A program made the position numbers and the translations under genes. From Cardiocondyla obscurior (lineage: Eukaryota > Arthropoda > Insecta > Hymenoptera > Formicidae): 64,000 nucleotides of DNA. The stretch covers positions 186,001-250,000 of the forward strand of contig NC_091871.1 in the NCBI RefSeq assembly GCF_019399895.1, in the 5' to 3' direction. Under the pieces are notes generated by a model. It saw only the letters and a program-made list of their open reading frames with translations, was not told the DNA's origin and ran no database searches. This document shows, piece by piece, positions 42,427-53,760 of the stretch. Numbering within the stretch: the first letter of the stretch is position 1; each line of letters opens with the position of its first letter.

Positions 42427-43010
42427 TCATAGCTGGCGACGGATCGGCATACCGGGCACACAACCGTAAGCATAGTGTACGGACGCGGGGGGCCTTTGGC
42501 ACTTTAGGGCACACGTGTAGCAATACACGTGCCCGCAACTGGACGCCCCGAACGTGTCTAACACAATTTCGCCGCAGCACACTATGCATTCCAGTTTTTC
42601 GTCGTGCCCGATATGCCGACGTTGGCAGTCCGTCCTGTTGCACCTGCCGGCCTTGTAGTCCCCGCAGATGATGGAATTCTGCAGGGTGCGTCCAACTTCG
42701 TAGCGTAATTTCGCTGACGTCAATCCGGTGGCCTCGTAACGAGCCTGCTCCACACTCGTTACATGCAGGAATCTGCATTGCGCGTTTGTGCACTTCTTAT
42801 TTTGGTAATTGAAACAATACCTGTAAGGGTGCACAAACGCGCAAAAACTGTTCGAGCAGGCTCCTCGCTGGAAGTCGCGGCAGAGCTGTTGTTTTTGAGC
42901 TAAAAACATAAAAATACATATTATATCATTTTATAACAGATTAAATTATTTTTCTAAATTGTATTATAAATTCTATTATAATACATACCTGGTTCCCCAA
43001 AATATGCCAT
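42427..43010 (-). CDS. CCCH-RING zinc-finger protein 2, C-terminus frameshifted
   Basis: Exon 1 43010-42989 (8 codons) and exon 2 from 42899 join in phase over a GTATGT...TTTTTAG intron. Three CCCH fingers follow each other: CRDFQRGACSNSFCAFVH, CFNYQNKKCTNAQCRFLH and CGDYKAGRCNRTDCQRRH. Then a RING: CIVCC, SCGHVYCYTC. The last Cys pair is missing in this frame. A run of six C (42487-42492 on plus as G) lies just before; the neighbouring frame after it holds a CPVC pair in the right place, so a one-base length change probably broke the end of the RING, or the assembly has an error there. Likely RNA-binding ubiquitin ligase by family logic. Confidence 0.65.
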
Positions 43011-43116
43011 TTTTTACTATAAGTACTATAAATACTTTCTTCACTGTCAAAAACTTTCTTCAAAAGAGCTCCTGCACCAACGGATGTGAGACTGAGAGTG
43101 AGGCATGGTCACATCG

Positions 43117-43148
<32 letters not shown>

Positions 43149-43970
43149 GTTCTCATCAATAAACAAAGAAAATAGACGCCGGGCCAACGAAAACGAAACG
43201 TGATACAAAAGATTCCAGACGCCAAAGATTTTTGTCGCATAGGCGTGTAGAAAGAATCGTCCATATCTAACGAAGGCATCTTGAAACGATTACTAGAAAA
43301 GCATGAACGACACTTGACCAAGAAAAACGCAAAAAGATTTTTACAACGTTTGAAGCCCATACAAACGCAAAAGATTTTTGACCACACGGGTATATAGAAA
43401 AGAATCTAGCGATAGCATGTTACGCATCTGCAAACGATAACTAAAGAATGCGAGTGAGAGCGTGAAAGGGTGTGAGCGAGAGCGCGAATGGCACTTGAAC
43501 GAGAAAATACAATTTTATATTTTAACGATATTATCTTATACAATCGATATAATGCGAGCAACGATGACGACGACAACGACGACGATGATGATGATTGCAA
43601 TGAAAACGTCGGTGACGTTGGCTTTACGCAAAATTGTCCTTCTGTAATATTAAAATTTTACAGCTACTATTCGTACGAATAAAAATATTTTTATTTTATT
43701 TATCTTTATACTTACCCATTTACGGATTACATGAATCGCACAGCTCTTCGATGATTGTCTTGGGCAAGGAATCAATACCACATGAGCGATTGATAAACAC
43801 GACATGAGCGATTGATAAACACGACATTAGCGAACCTATTAAAATTTTTTCTTATCGTAAGAATAATAAGAAGAGGAAAATACACTCGAGCCGACAGTTG
43901 TGCATCCTCATAGTGTCAACTTTTGTTTAATATTATATTTCAAAGCGGCATACTACGCATGAAAACTACG
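43011..43970. other. Low-complexity interval with small acidic ORF
   Basis: Contains a CGT trinucleotide run (43110-43145), an acidic frame at 43488-43682 (64 codons with a poly-Asp tract, coding only weakly supported), and two copies of GAGCGATTGATAAACACGACAT (about 43780-43825) that share a CGACATTAGCGA core with the array at 33450. No further gene. Confidence 0.4.
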
Positions 43971-43974
43971 AGTC

Positions 43975-44575
43975 GTAGTCGATGGTGACAAACGCGTGAA
44001 CGAGAACGAGAGGGAACGATAGGCGGCGCGAACAAGTGCGAGCGAAAGGCAACGATGGGCGCGCGATCCTTTGCGATCCGCCGCCCGCCGCTCGCCGCCG
44101 ACGCCTTGACTAAGACTCGCGTGAAAAATGGGTAATATATTTTAAACGCATATTCATAAAATAAATATATAATTTTGTAATCGGCACGTATCATTTTTAA
44201 TCGCTTCTATTCCATCCTTCATTTTATTATAATTGTGAGTCCGCCCTCGTTCGTATGCAACATACGTATCTGAGTGAGAGAGAAACCAGATAATAAGGAG
44301 GAGCGATTAGCCGGGGGTGTACGTGCAGCGTCACCCGCATTCGAATCGTATGAGCGTGTACTAAATTGTTTATAAACAATAGGCGGCGCGAACGGGTGCG
44401 AGCGAGTCGTAGTCGATGGTGACGAACGCGTGAACGAGAGCGAGCGAGAGGGAACGATAGGCGGCGCGAACGGGTGCGAGCGAGACGGAACGATGGGCGC
44501 GCGATCCTTTGCGATCCGCCGCCGCCCCGCCGCTCGCCGCCGCCGACGCCATGACTAAGACTCGCGTGATCACCC
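43975..44575. repeat. GC-rich direct duplication (about 150 bp, two copies)
   Basis: The stretch from GTAGTCGATGGTGAC through GGGCGCGCGATCCTTTGCGA to GACTAAGACTCGCGTGA occurs at about 43976-44125 and again at about 44407-44569 in the same orientation. A shorter part (AGGCGGCGCGAAC) occurs a third time near 44381. Strongly GC-rich against an AT-rich background, with (CCG)n-like tracts. No convincing frame. Confidence 0.75.
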
Positions 44576-45968
44576 CCAACACCCACCCCCACCCCTTTAC
44601 CCCTAAAAATAAGACACCCCCTTTCCCTTTTGAAAAAATTCCAACCCTTTGAAATTCGCGATGCCGCAGGAAAATACCGCGGCGCGATCACGCACTTATT
44701 TATTTTTTAAAAATATCAAATTACGTAATTAAAATATCAAATTTCATAACTTTTATGTTATTGTTATATTTGTAAACAATCGATTCCGAGAATCGCAGAC
44801 AAAGGAGCGATTCCTGGAAAAACACCCCTCCCCGCGTGACGTCATTACCCCTCGCCCTAGGTCACACGGACACACTAACACGAATTGGTCCAGAACCGGC
44901 CTATACCCATCTACTACTCTTGACGCATCAGACTTGTACAGTCAGTTCCGTAACAAGAGGATACATTTTATATTTTAATTGTCAGTACTCTCAAGTTTAG
45001 TCCATGTGACATTTACTGTCATGACTTTTGACGCATCAGACTTGTACAGTCAGTTCCGTAACAAGAGGATACATTTTATATTTTTATTGTCAGTACTTTC
45101 AGGTTTGGTGCATCTGACATTTACTGTCATCACTCTTGACGCATCAGACTTGTACAGTCAGTTTCGTCATAGGAAATACATTTTTTTCTGTTATTATTTG
45201 GAAAGAGTCTATCTTATTTTTACTGTTTGTAATATATGTTATGTGTAGTACATGTTTCTGCTGTTATGTGTATTACATATTTTATCATAGCAATATAACA
45301 GTTTTTGCAATAATTGTTATAACAATATTTTTAAAACTTACAAATTTATTTAAATATAATTATTGAAATAAAAGTAAAACGTGACATAAAAGATTAAAGA
45401 ATAGTATCACATTTTTTGTTACTTAATATTTAATTTAAAAAAATGAACATTATTATGTTACTTTTCAAAATTTATTCATACGTAAGTAAATTCTGGTTTT
45501 ATTATATTTTTAACTAATTTTTTTTTTTTGCAAAAACTGTTATTTTGCATAGAAAAATTTAAATATTTTTCTTACCTTTTTCTATATCCCTTCCTGCAAG
45601 ACAGTCGCCAACCAAATAATTTTGGTCTTCGATTTTCCTTCATCTTGTATATATTTGTTTTACGCGTGTAGTTCACACACACACACTCGAAAAATTGTGA
45701 CACGCGTTGAACTAACGTAAAAAAATATATACGGAGTCCGTACACTAAACGTTGCACGATAGCGTTACGTTTGTGAAGGACCATAGCAACGGTTGTCACT
45801 ATCTATCTTTTTCTGCGCTTTTACTTTGTCGCGAACCGCGCTTTCGTTTCGTGTGCGATATTTATCATTAATTTATATATATAACGGCCAACATAAAACT
45901 TGACATAACAGATATATATAGAAATATAATTTCCTCAATTGTGTATAAAATTGTTTCGCCGTGTGCAA
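44575..45968. repeat. 108-bp tandem array and AT-rich flank
   Basis: Units start at TGACGCATCAGACTTGTACA at 44921, 45029 and 45137, period 108 bp; the third is partial and ends near 45180. The rest of the interval (44575-44920 and 45180-45968) holds no gene I can support, only chance frames. Confidence 0.75.
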
Positions 45969-46759
45969 AGAGCAATTATATTTTACACAAATACACCGTT
46001 ATTACTTAGCGAAGGAAAACGATGTATTAGTGTAAAATATAATTGCTCTCTGCAAAAAAAAAAAAATAAAAAAAAATAAAAAGTTTAAAATGTATCCAAA
46101 GGGATTTGATCCAGCGATCTTAGAGGAACCAGATTACCGATCTCGCGTCTTGTCGCTGCGCCACACCGATCTTTTTGTTAACCTACTTACGTTACGGGTA
46201 CTTATGTCTCAATATAGTATGAACCGACAAGAGGAACAGAAGGAAGAAGAGACGATTTGACGGATGGATGGTTGTAACATCGTTGAAAAAATGTATTTTT
46301 AATTAATTCTCTTTCATAGTTGTCGGTGGGTACGGGATCATCGCCCACGAAGACGACGTACTCGTCGGCGACGATCCCGTACCCGCCGGTGACGATCCCA
46401 TACCCGCCCGCAACTATAATTGAAAATGAACTTAAAAATACATTTTTTCCAACGATGTTACATCCAGCCATCCGTCAATTCGTCTCTTCTTCCTTCTGTT
46501 CCTCTTGTCGGTTGATACTGTATTGCGACATAAGTACCCGTAACGTAAGTAGGTTAACAAAAAGATCGGTGTGGCGCAGCGACTAGACGCGGGATCGGTA
46601 ATCTCGCTAAGATTGCTGGATCGAATCCTGTCGGGTACATTTTTAATTTTATTTTTTTTTAATTTTTTGCGTGTGAGAGCAATTATATTTTACACTAATA
46701 CATCGTTTTCCTTCGCTAAGTAATAACGGTGTATTTGTGTAAAATATAATTGCTCTTTA
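45969..46759. mobile_element. Foldback element with two inverted tRNA-like arms
   Basis: The outer ends GAGCAATTATATTTTACAC with a nearly 90-bp hairpin are repeated inverted at each side (45969-46058 and 46675-46759). Inside each arm is a tRNA-like sequence: on the plus strand at about 46562-46640 with box A TGGCGCAGCGACTAG and box B GGATCGAATCC; on the minus strand at about 46089-46170 with the matching boxes. The centre (46316-46420) holds short inverted repeats of GTACGGGATC. It may have come from a tRNA-derived SINE duplicated as an inverted pair. Confidence 0.65.
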
Positions 46760-47689
46760 CACGCAAAAAATAATTTGACAGTTTTTTAATGTTGTTCGTC
46801 CGTGCCATCTGTCAGAACATGTGTCAATTAATCTTAGACATAATTCTTTACATCTTTACCATAAAATATCATTATGGCACATGCTGACACATGCACGGAA
46901 ATCTAAATCGTAGAAAAGACTAATCTTTTTTTGTAAGCTTTTAATCGTAATATAAACAGTGTTATCGTCTTTCTCGATGTTGACTGCATTGGAGACTGGT
47001 GTCTGATTTTGCATTTTAACAACATAACCTGTATACTAAACGAATGTTGTGCAGGTGAATATAATACGAAAATTTTTTTTTTATTTTTGGTCTTAATCTG
47101 ACCAGTCTCCAACACATTGAAGTATGTACATTATTCGTTTAAAGCGATTTTTAATTCCGTAAAACTGATTCAAAGATTAGTCAATTCTCGTAGTAGGTGG
47201 TAAAACAGGGAGCTTTAGGATCCCCTTAATTTTATTGCTTACTGGCGCCGAGAAATCTATAACTAAATATCCGGTCACGTAGACCGTCTGATAAACATTA
47301 CTTTTCAAAGAATTCGGGCCATTCCGTAACTTGATGCGCCCGTCCTTATGAACAAAGCAAGGATAACCAGGCATTGCGAGCCTCTGTGTTCTCTTAGTTA
47401 GTTGTTTTCTGTATTCCAATGCGGATAGATCGTGCTACTTAGGAAATAATCAGCTGCGATATAACTTTTCTGTTTCGTATGTGCATTACGTTTGCAAGGC
47501 TAGTTTGTGTGTCGCAAACCCAGCAAGCCTTTATTCTTGAATTAATCTTTACTTTCATCTCCATTATACGTTTTTTTGTACATTCTTTTGTTCAATTAAT
47601 AAACTATATTTTTTACTAAAATTTTGTGAAGTGTTTTTGGAAATTTAAACAATCCGACTACAACCTTTCTCATACTGATTTTTACTGCC
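46760..47689. other. Interval without recognised genes
   Basis: A minus-strand frame at 47177-47419 (80 codons, with GYPCFVHKDGRIKLRNG) is the longest; I cannot assign it and its start is not an ATG. The rest is AT-rich. CCCAGCAA near 47519 resembles the start of the MITE at 4371 but has no partner. Confidence 0.3.
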
Positions 47690-48036
47690 AAGACATTAAC
47701 TTTATTTTTATATTTTAAACGATCCAGCTAAATTTTCTAAATCGTTCTGCCGTTTATCGATCAATTTTTATTTGTAATTTAAATCATTATGTTTAGTATT
47801 AAAATTGTTAATTTTTTGCGTTATTGAAATTATGAGTTAATTATTTCATAACTACCCTAAAATATCCTTCAAAAGCGAACAAAACACGTCTGGTTCTATC
47901 CCAGAGAATAAGGATTCATTTCCTTTCTCTAAAAAGGAACCGCTTACGCGCTCAATCTGAATCCGAAATTTTAATATTATTAATCTGCGCGTAAAATTGC
48001 GTGGATTCGAATCTCGAATCTCACGTAAATTCGTAT
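47690..48036 (+). mobile_element. TGTTACG-family element, 3' fragment (copy C)
   Basis: Matches the 3' untranslated part of copy B (about 55235-55565): TTTATTTTTATATTTTAAACGA, GGTTCTATCCCAGAGAATAAG and TCTGCGCGTAAAA occur in the same order. Both ORF and ends are missing; the right side is cut by a hairpin MITE at 48037. Confidence 0.75.
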
Positions 48037-48177
48037 ATGTGTAAAACAGAGTAGAAATAGATGGGTCTTGAGGAAATAAATAGGAAACGTCAAAAGACTT
48101 TCTTATTTATTTCCTCAAGACCCATCTATTTCTACTCTGTTTTACACATATAATGATACACCCTGTATATCAAAATA
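48037..48177. repeat. Hairpin MITE
   Basis: ATGTGTAAAACAGAGTAGAA and its complement lie at the two sides, with arms GATGGGTCTTGAGGAAATAA meeting near 48095. The right side ends ACACCCTGTATA, the mariner-like terminus also seen at 19281 and in the big palindrome; the left terminus is missing. Confidence 0.8.
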
Positions 48178-48359
48178 AATAAAAAAAAAAAAATTATTGT
48201 GTTTAAAAAATAAAAAATTAAAGTATTTAAATGTATACATAACAAAATGTATACAAACAAAATGTATACATACATTTTGTTTGTTTTTTAAATGTATATA
48301 TTTAAATGTATACAAACAAAAATGTATAAAAAACAAACAAAAAAGTATAGAAAAAACAA

Positions 48360-49418
48360 TTAATTAAAATTATAGAAGAAAAAACTTGAACCCTGGCCTC
48401 TTCCACCCCTTCCCCTCTGTCCAAAGTTATCCCACCCCGTAAGTCCCCAGTTATTATTATAAGAATTATATCTTCCTCTTCCTCTCTGTCCTCCTCTTCC
48501 TCTCTGTCCTCTTCCTCTCTGACCCCTTCCTCGCCATTCTCCCTTTCCTCCTCTTCCTCTTCTCGCCAAAGCTATTTTGTGATGACTGTAATAAAAAAAG
48601 AAGATAAATATAAATAAAAATTAGGAAAAAAAATTTTTTTTGTTAAACTTATTAGAAGAAAAGTTATACATACATTTTATTTTTTTCCTCTTGTTTTCGG
48701 CCTCCCCTTTGCCCTCTTTTTCTTTTGTTCTCTTGCTTACTACTGCTGCTACTGCTAAAGCTGTTTAAACTTATGGGACTATCGTCTCTATCTTTTTCAA
48801 TTGACACAGATCGCGCCGTTTACTGTAATCTACAATTTATTATAATTAATATAATATATAAAGAAAATACAATTAATTTTACTGTTATAAAAAGTACTTT
48901 TTCCTTTCCTCGCTCTCTCTTCCTTTTTTTCTTGCTTCAATCTCTTCTCTACTCTGTCTTTCTTCTCTCTTTCTTTTTCTTATTTCTTCTTCTCTTTTCT
49001 TTTCTTTCTCTCTTCCTCTTCTTTCGTTTTCTCTTTCTCTTCTTTCTTTCTCTCTATCTCTTCTTTCTTTCTCTCTTTCTATTCTCTGTCTTTCGTCTAT
49101 ATTTCTTTCTTCACTTCTTTGTGTTTCCCTTGTTCTGAAAATGTAAAAATGGATTATTGTCATGTTAAAACGTTTGTTCGCAAAAAACTGTCATTTGTCT
49201 TATATCAAAACAAGTATTTCTATATTAATGTTTTGTTAATTTTCCGTTTGTAACTCATTCGCGTATATACTATATCAACACTTGCGTTTGGTTACGGCTC
49301 GCTATTATGCACATTAATAAAACTTATCTTAATCTGATATTGTTAAACGGACGTTGCTTTACCCATTAATTAATACGCATTGTTCAACAAGAAATTAAAT
49401 CATAACTTACTCAGCCAT
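48360..49418 (-). CDS. RGG-rich coiled-coil protein gene (multi-exon)
   Basis: Exon 1 is only 8 bp (49418-49411, ATGGCTGA, GTAAGT donor), joining in phase to an exon from 49134 that is almost wholly Arg/Glu/Lys (RQRIEREKERRDREKERR), a single charged helix. A later exon has Ser tract, then a basic KRKRGQRGG region (about 48690-48790), and the last exon (about 48569-48360) is made of RGRG repeats and ends FFFYNFN. Some middle splice sites are unsure. RGG boxes bind RNA and are Arg-methylated. The layout, basic linker and FFF-N end are like the RGG gene inside the hAT element at 55728-56278, which suggests a common origin. Not assigned to a known family. Confidence 0.45.
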
Positions 49419-49688
49419 CCTGATAAAGCGTTAACTTGTATCGACAAGCACACACCGGAATAAAGACGTTGCCACTTGACCAGTACACTGTGTTTATGTT
49501 GTGGGCCTGGGGGGAGCGGAGGCGGTACCTCGTGTTTTGTTAAATCCGTGGCACACGAAGCACTTTCTGTTCTTTGAAACCCATGGCACATGAAGCGCTT
49601 TCCATACCTCACACTAAGCGCACGATATTATTGGTCCCGAGAAAGTCTCTAGACCAATCACGTCTTGTGTGTAGCGAATAGGTTAGAT
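48570..49688 (-). promoter_or_regulatory. Promoter side of RGG gene, CT-rich exon and flank
   Basis: 48600-49140 is coding or intronic sequence of the gene above, extremely CT-rich on plus because the exon codes Glu/Lys/Arg. 49140-49410 is AT-rich intron. 49419-49680 upstream of the 8-bp first exon is a GC-balanced region likely to hold the promoter; no TATA seen. Confidence 0.3.
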
Positions 49689-50054
49689 CAGTGATGGGAA
49701 TTTTAGCTCCGAGCAACATCGATGTTGCTGGAGTGGGGAACCACGCACACACGCCAGCGTCCTGTCGGTGAGCGCGCTTCGCTCGGCTTTCAGAAGAGGA
49801 CAGATATATATATGTTCCGTCTTCGTCGCACCGAAGCAGCTACGATTCGTAGCCTACGGTTACGGTGACTAAGACGAGTGCTCGCATCGTGCGAGCCGCG
49901 TGAATCGCGGGCACCAAGATGCATGTTTTTTTACAGGCTGTATGTTAGAATATAATGTGATCTTCCGCACTACCCAGGAGGTGCCACTTACAGTGCGTTA
50001 GGTTTTTTAACGTGGACCTTCGCCAGTAGCCATATCATACCACATTTCTGAATT

Positions 50055-50385
50055 GTCCAACACGCAAAGTGTCCGACAAACTTAATATTAAATTGTTAAT
50101 AAATAAACTGTCCAACATGCAAAGTGTCCGACAAACTTAATATTGAATTGATAAAAAAAAAACTGTCCAACACGCAAAGTGTCCGACAAATTTAATTTTA
50201 AATTGATAATAAATAAACTGTCCAACACGCAAAGTGTCCGACAAATTTAATTTTAAATTAATAATAAATAAACTGTCCAACACGCAAAGTGTCCGACAAA
50301 CTTAATATTGAATTAATAATAAATAAACTGTCCAACACGCAAAGTGTCCGACAAACTTAATATTGAATTGATAATTATTAAACTT
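50055..50385. repeat. 55-bp subterminal repeats of hAT left end
   Basis: Six units with TGTCCAACACGCAAAGTGTC at 50055, 50109, 50164, 50219, 50274 and 50329. The right end has two, inverted, at about 56370-56450. Inside each unit GTCCAACACGCAAAGTGTCCGAC is partly palindromic. They are good candidates for transposase-binding sites. Confidence 0.85.
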
Positions 50386-50407
50386 CTTTTTTTCATAAAT
50401 AAATTAT

Positions 50408-52702
50408 TTATAGCATTGTAGACGAGGAAGGACCAGCCATGTCACAATCATCTGCAGTATATAATGTTAGATGACTTTCTTGTTTTTTATGACATGTAGA
50501 ATATAATTTGTCTGTTGACATTAAAGATAAATGCTCTTCATTGATGTTAATATTTAGAGCGGTTTCCTTTCTCGCTTTTAATGCTGACTTAAACACGCAT
50601 AAAGCATTTACGTTTGCAAGTGCAAGTTTGTTTCGTTTTTTAGTTTTTATATCTGGTAAAAAAAAAAAGATTCTTTCGGAATCGGCATTTGAATTTGGCA
50701 ATGATCTAACAGCATTCAAGACAGACTTTAAATTAGGATATCGATGACTTTTTAAAATTTTTTTCCACAATTCATCAAACTCTAATATTGCTAACAAATC
50801 TTTATCTGATTCTGAAAAATCTTTGTATAATGCAAACCACTCTTTCTTCAAATCTTTTTCATCAAAGCCTCCAAAGGTGCTCACGATATAAGAGACATCA
50901 CAAAATGAACTTTCTCTATTACTATCGCGTAAAGCCGTATTAAATTCAAAAACTTTTAATTTTGATAAAAAGGCATCACGTATTGGTAGCCTTTTACAAA
51001 TGTCTTGTGCAGCTGTTACGTAAAATTGCAAACAATCTCGTCGAATGTTTGCAACAACGTCTGCATGTCCTTCCGTAATTAAATTATTTAGATATATTTG
51101 ACATTCTTCTCCTAAATATATTTCATTTATTGAAATTTGATTTTCTGTTTTATCAAACTCTGGCATATCAATTTCTTTTAAACTGCTTAATAGCTCAGGT
51201 TTTAAGAAATTTCTACAAATGCCACATAAAAATTCTAAAGATTTTCTGTTTAATACTTGGATTCTTGTTTCTAGGCTTTGGAAAAAGAGATTGAAAGAAT
51301 TAAAATGATATAAAATATGTTTTAAAAATAATAGGTAAGCTTTTGTATCAGGTTTTTGCATTATAGAAAGTATATATTCTCCAGATTTTGTTTTTCTATT
51401 TACTACTATTTCAGTTAAAAACAGAAATAGAGTATTCCAGTACTCAAGAAGTCGTTCAATACTTGAATACCGAGAAAGCCATCGTGTATCTGACAACTTT
51501 AAAATTTTGCGGTTTGTTTCCTGAAAACTTATAGCAAATTCTTCAAAAATAGCCGAACGTTTCGGATTACTGTTGATAAAAGTTGCTACTTTTTTAACAA
51601 ATTCTTTGCAATGTTCTGGAATTTTACTACATGCATTATGTGCAATTAAAGCTGCGGAATGGCACGGGCATGAAAATGTTAATAATTTATGACAAAACTT
51701 TTGAAGTTTTGTTTTAAAAGATGAATATTTGCCCACCATAACATGTGCATTGTCGCATGACATAGCAATTATATTTTGAAATGGAATTTGCAATTTCCAC
51801 ATTTCATTTAAAAATGCATCAAATAATTTTTCCGCGCTGCTATTTTTTGCGTCAATATTTATTAATTTTACTAATTGTGAACGACTATCTAACGTTTCAG
51901 GATCAACATACCGCACAAGAAACGTCATCCATTTCTGATTCGAAATGTCTGATGTTTCATCTACAAAAATTGAAAATTTATTATTTTGTAATATGTCAAC
52001 TACACGATTTGTTTCTATCGGACATAAAACGTTGGAAATAATTCCTTTACATTTTTTTCGATTCATTGTCATGCCTTTTATTATTTTAGAATCCTTTCCT
52101 ATTTCTTTAAACAATGTTAGAATATCTTGTGCCGTTTCGAATGAAATATTTTTTTCAGCAATAAATGCAGCATATCGAATTTCTGCTGCCTTCTTTTCAT
52201 CATCAAACGGCACAAGTGATTCCACGTTCATATTTTTGTCACACATATCATTTATATCTTTTTTTTTTCTATTTTCATTGTTAATAATATGTACTTCGGA
52301 TTCTGCATGACGATAAATATTTGATAATTTAGCCACCATATATATTTCACAAAATGTACAAAAACATAATTTTTTATTATGTGATACTTCGCGCAACCAT
52401 GGTTTAAATATTTCAATATCTAACCATTGTTGTCGGAATGTTTGCCGTGCCTTGTAACTAATATTTTTCTCGTTTGCGTCATTATTTGTTTCAAAATCGG
52501 TTTCATTAATTTTCTCATTATGACACGCAGAATCCGCATGTCGTGATACACATGTATTGTACGAAAAATCTTTTTTACAAATAATACAATGATATAAACT
52601 ATCATCTGAAGGAACTTTTCGTATCCAAGATTTATAGCGATCATCAGAAAGCCAAGCTTCAACAAAGCTTCGCTTAGCTTTCTTTTTCAATAAATCGCAC
52701 AT
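50408..52702 (-). CDS. hAT transposase
   Basis: 764 codons, ATG 52702 to stop 50408, uninterrupted. Two BED-like zinc regions at the N-terminus (CIICKKDFSYNTCVSRHADSACH and CTFCEIYMVAKLSNIYRHAESEVH), catalytic segments with FVDETSDIS (Asp), MSCDNAHVMVGK (Asp) with CPCHSAALIAHNACS, and the hAT dimerisation end LRSLPNSNADSERIFFFLPD where the Glu of the triad sits. It would excise and insert hAT elements with 8-bp duplications. All key residues are visible, so the copy may be active. The C-terminal tail ends about 20 bp past the subterminal repeats. Confidence 0.92.
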   Translation of the reverse strand: MCDLLKKKAKRSFVEAWLSDDRYKSWIRKVPSDDSLYHCIICKKDFSYNTCVSRHADSACHNEKINETDFETNNDANEKNISYKARQTFRQQWLDIEIFKPWLREVSHNKKLCFCTFCEIYMVAKLSNIYRHAESEVHIINNENRKKKDINDMCDKNMNVESLVPFDDEKKAAEIRYAAFIAEKNISFETAQDILTLFKEIGKDSKIIKGMTMNRKKCKGIISNVLCPIETNRVVDILQNNKFSIFVDETSDISNQKWMTFLVRYVDPETLDSRSQLVKLINIDAKNSSAEKLFDAFLNEMWKLQIPFQNIIAMSCDNAHVMVGKYSSFKTKLQKFCHKLLTFSCPCHSAALIAHNACSKIPEHCKEFVKKVATFINSNPKRSAIFEEFAISFQETNRKILKLSDTRWLSRYSSIERLLEYWNTLFLFLTEIVVNRKTKSGEYILSIMQKPDTKAYLLFLKHILYHFNSFNLFFQSLETRIQVLNRKSLEFLCGICRNFLKPELLSSLKEIDMPEFDKTENQISINEIYLGEECQIYLNNLITEGHADVVANIRRDCLQFYVTAAQDICKRLPIRDAFLSKLKVFEFNTALRDSNRESSFCDVSYIVSTFGGFDEKDLKKEWFALYKDFSESDKDLLAILEFDELWKKILKSHRYPNLKSVLNAVRSLPNSNADSERIFFFLPDIKTKKRNKLALANVNALCVFKSALKARKETALNININEEHLSLMSTDKLYSTCHKKQESHLTLYTADDCDMAGPSSSTML

Positions 52703-52953
52703 TTTAATGTTTTATATATTATAAATATTAGATACGAAAAAATAAAAAATAAATTGAAAAGACTTACAATCTGTTGCAGCTTTCTGTAATAATTATTTCT
52801 CACAAAAGCTATTACAATTGAGCAAATAAACTGTCAATATATACTAATTTAACTGTAGAAGTACTTTCAGTATATATAATAATATTTTATTTATTGTTTC
52901 TGCTCGCGGTTACGAAGCGCTCGTAGCTTAGGGCAAAACAAATGTATTGTATA
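52703..52953. other. hAT internal flank before nested element
   Basis: AT-rich upstream region of the transposase with no frame. TATA at 52950-52953 is the left copy of the duplication made by the nested element. Confidence 0.5.
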
Positions 52954-53702
52954 TGTTACGTCTCCGACTCCGCGTCTCTTTTTTTCGACGTATATTAAAA
53001 TTTTAGTTAAGGGGAAGGTAGACCGTAGTCCATTGTAATATAAAAAAAAGGAATTTCAGAGTCTTTCAGAAAATAAATTCAATAGACGTTCACATATTCC
53101 GGGACAATTTGTTGCGTGAAAGCATAAAAAAACATGCAACAAATTGCGAACAGGCGCCAACGGATGTCAGACAAAGAATTTGTCTAGACATAACACAAAA
53201 AATCAAAATTTAAGAGCTCATAAATATTTCAACTTTGATAACCTGTCTGTCATAGGAAAAGAAAAATAACTTTTTCTTAAAATTGTAATTGCGTACCGAT
53301 CCCGAGCTTTAGAAAAACCAAGGGCGCGAGAGACCCGAAATTACCGGAGTATGTGACGCAGGCAAAGGCAATAAAGCCAGGTAACCATATGTCATATGGA
53401 AAGTAAGAGTTACCTAACCATCTCTCGATGGAAATGATAGAAAAATTCTGGAAGGCTCGGAAGGGGTAACTCGTTGAAGCGGGGGTGCTTCGTAGGCACA
53501 TTACTTCCTTAAAACCAATGGATTTCGGGAACTCCTCACCAAAATCTAGAAACTAAGGGCGAAAACTTAAAAATGAGAAGGTATGAAGTGCGAGTGCCCA
53601 ATAATTTTGAGATAGGAAAAGTGGAGGAATAAGCTCTGCAAATGAGAGATTAGAATCTCAGAAAAATGAAAATTCGGGAAGAGTCCTCCCCTTTTCCGAG
53701 CT

Positions 53703-53760
53703 TATAAAATCTTGTGCTCAGGCTGAGCACGCTCTCTTGCATCTCAGCTACAACCAAATA
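53703..53760 (+). promoter_or_regulatory. Core promoter of TGTTACG element gene
   Basis: TATAAAA at 53703-53709 follows CCCCTTTTCCGAG, and ends about 30 bp before a TCTCTTGCATCTCAG stretch. Copy A has CCCCTTTTCCGAGGTTATTAAA in the same place, about 150 bp ahead of the donor. The match between copies suggests the start of transcription. Confidence 0.5.

Noticed and set aside
43488..43682. Real acidic gene
   Set aside because: Only a poly-Asp tract from a GAC/GAT run; no conserved part, so kept only as a note.
46562..46640. Functional tRNA gene
   Set aside because: Boxes are imperfect, the acceptor stem does not pair well and the copy is part of a foldback repeat.
48725..49138. Plus-strand Phe/Leu-rich ORF (137 codons)
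   Set aside because: Antisense of the Arg/Glu-rich exon of the RGG gene.
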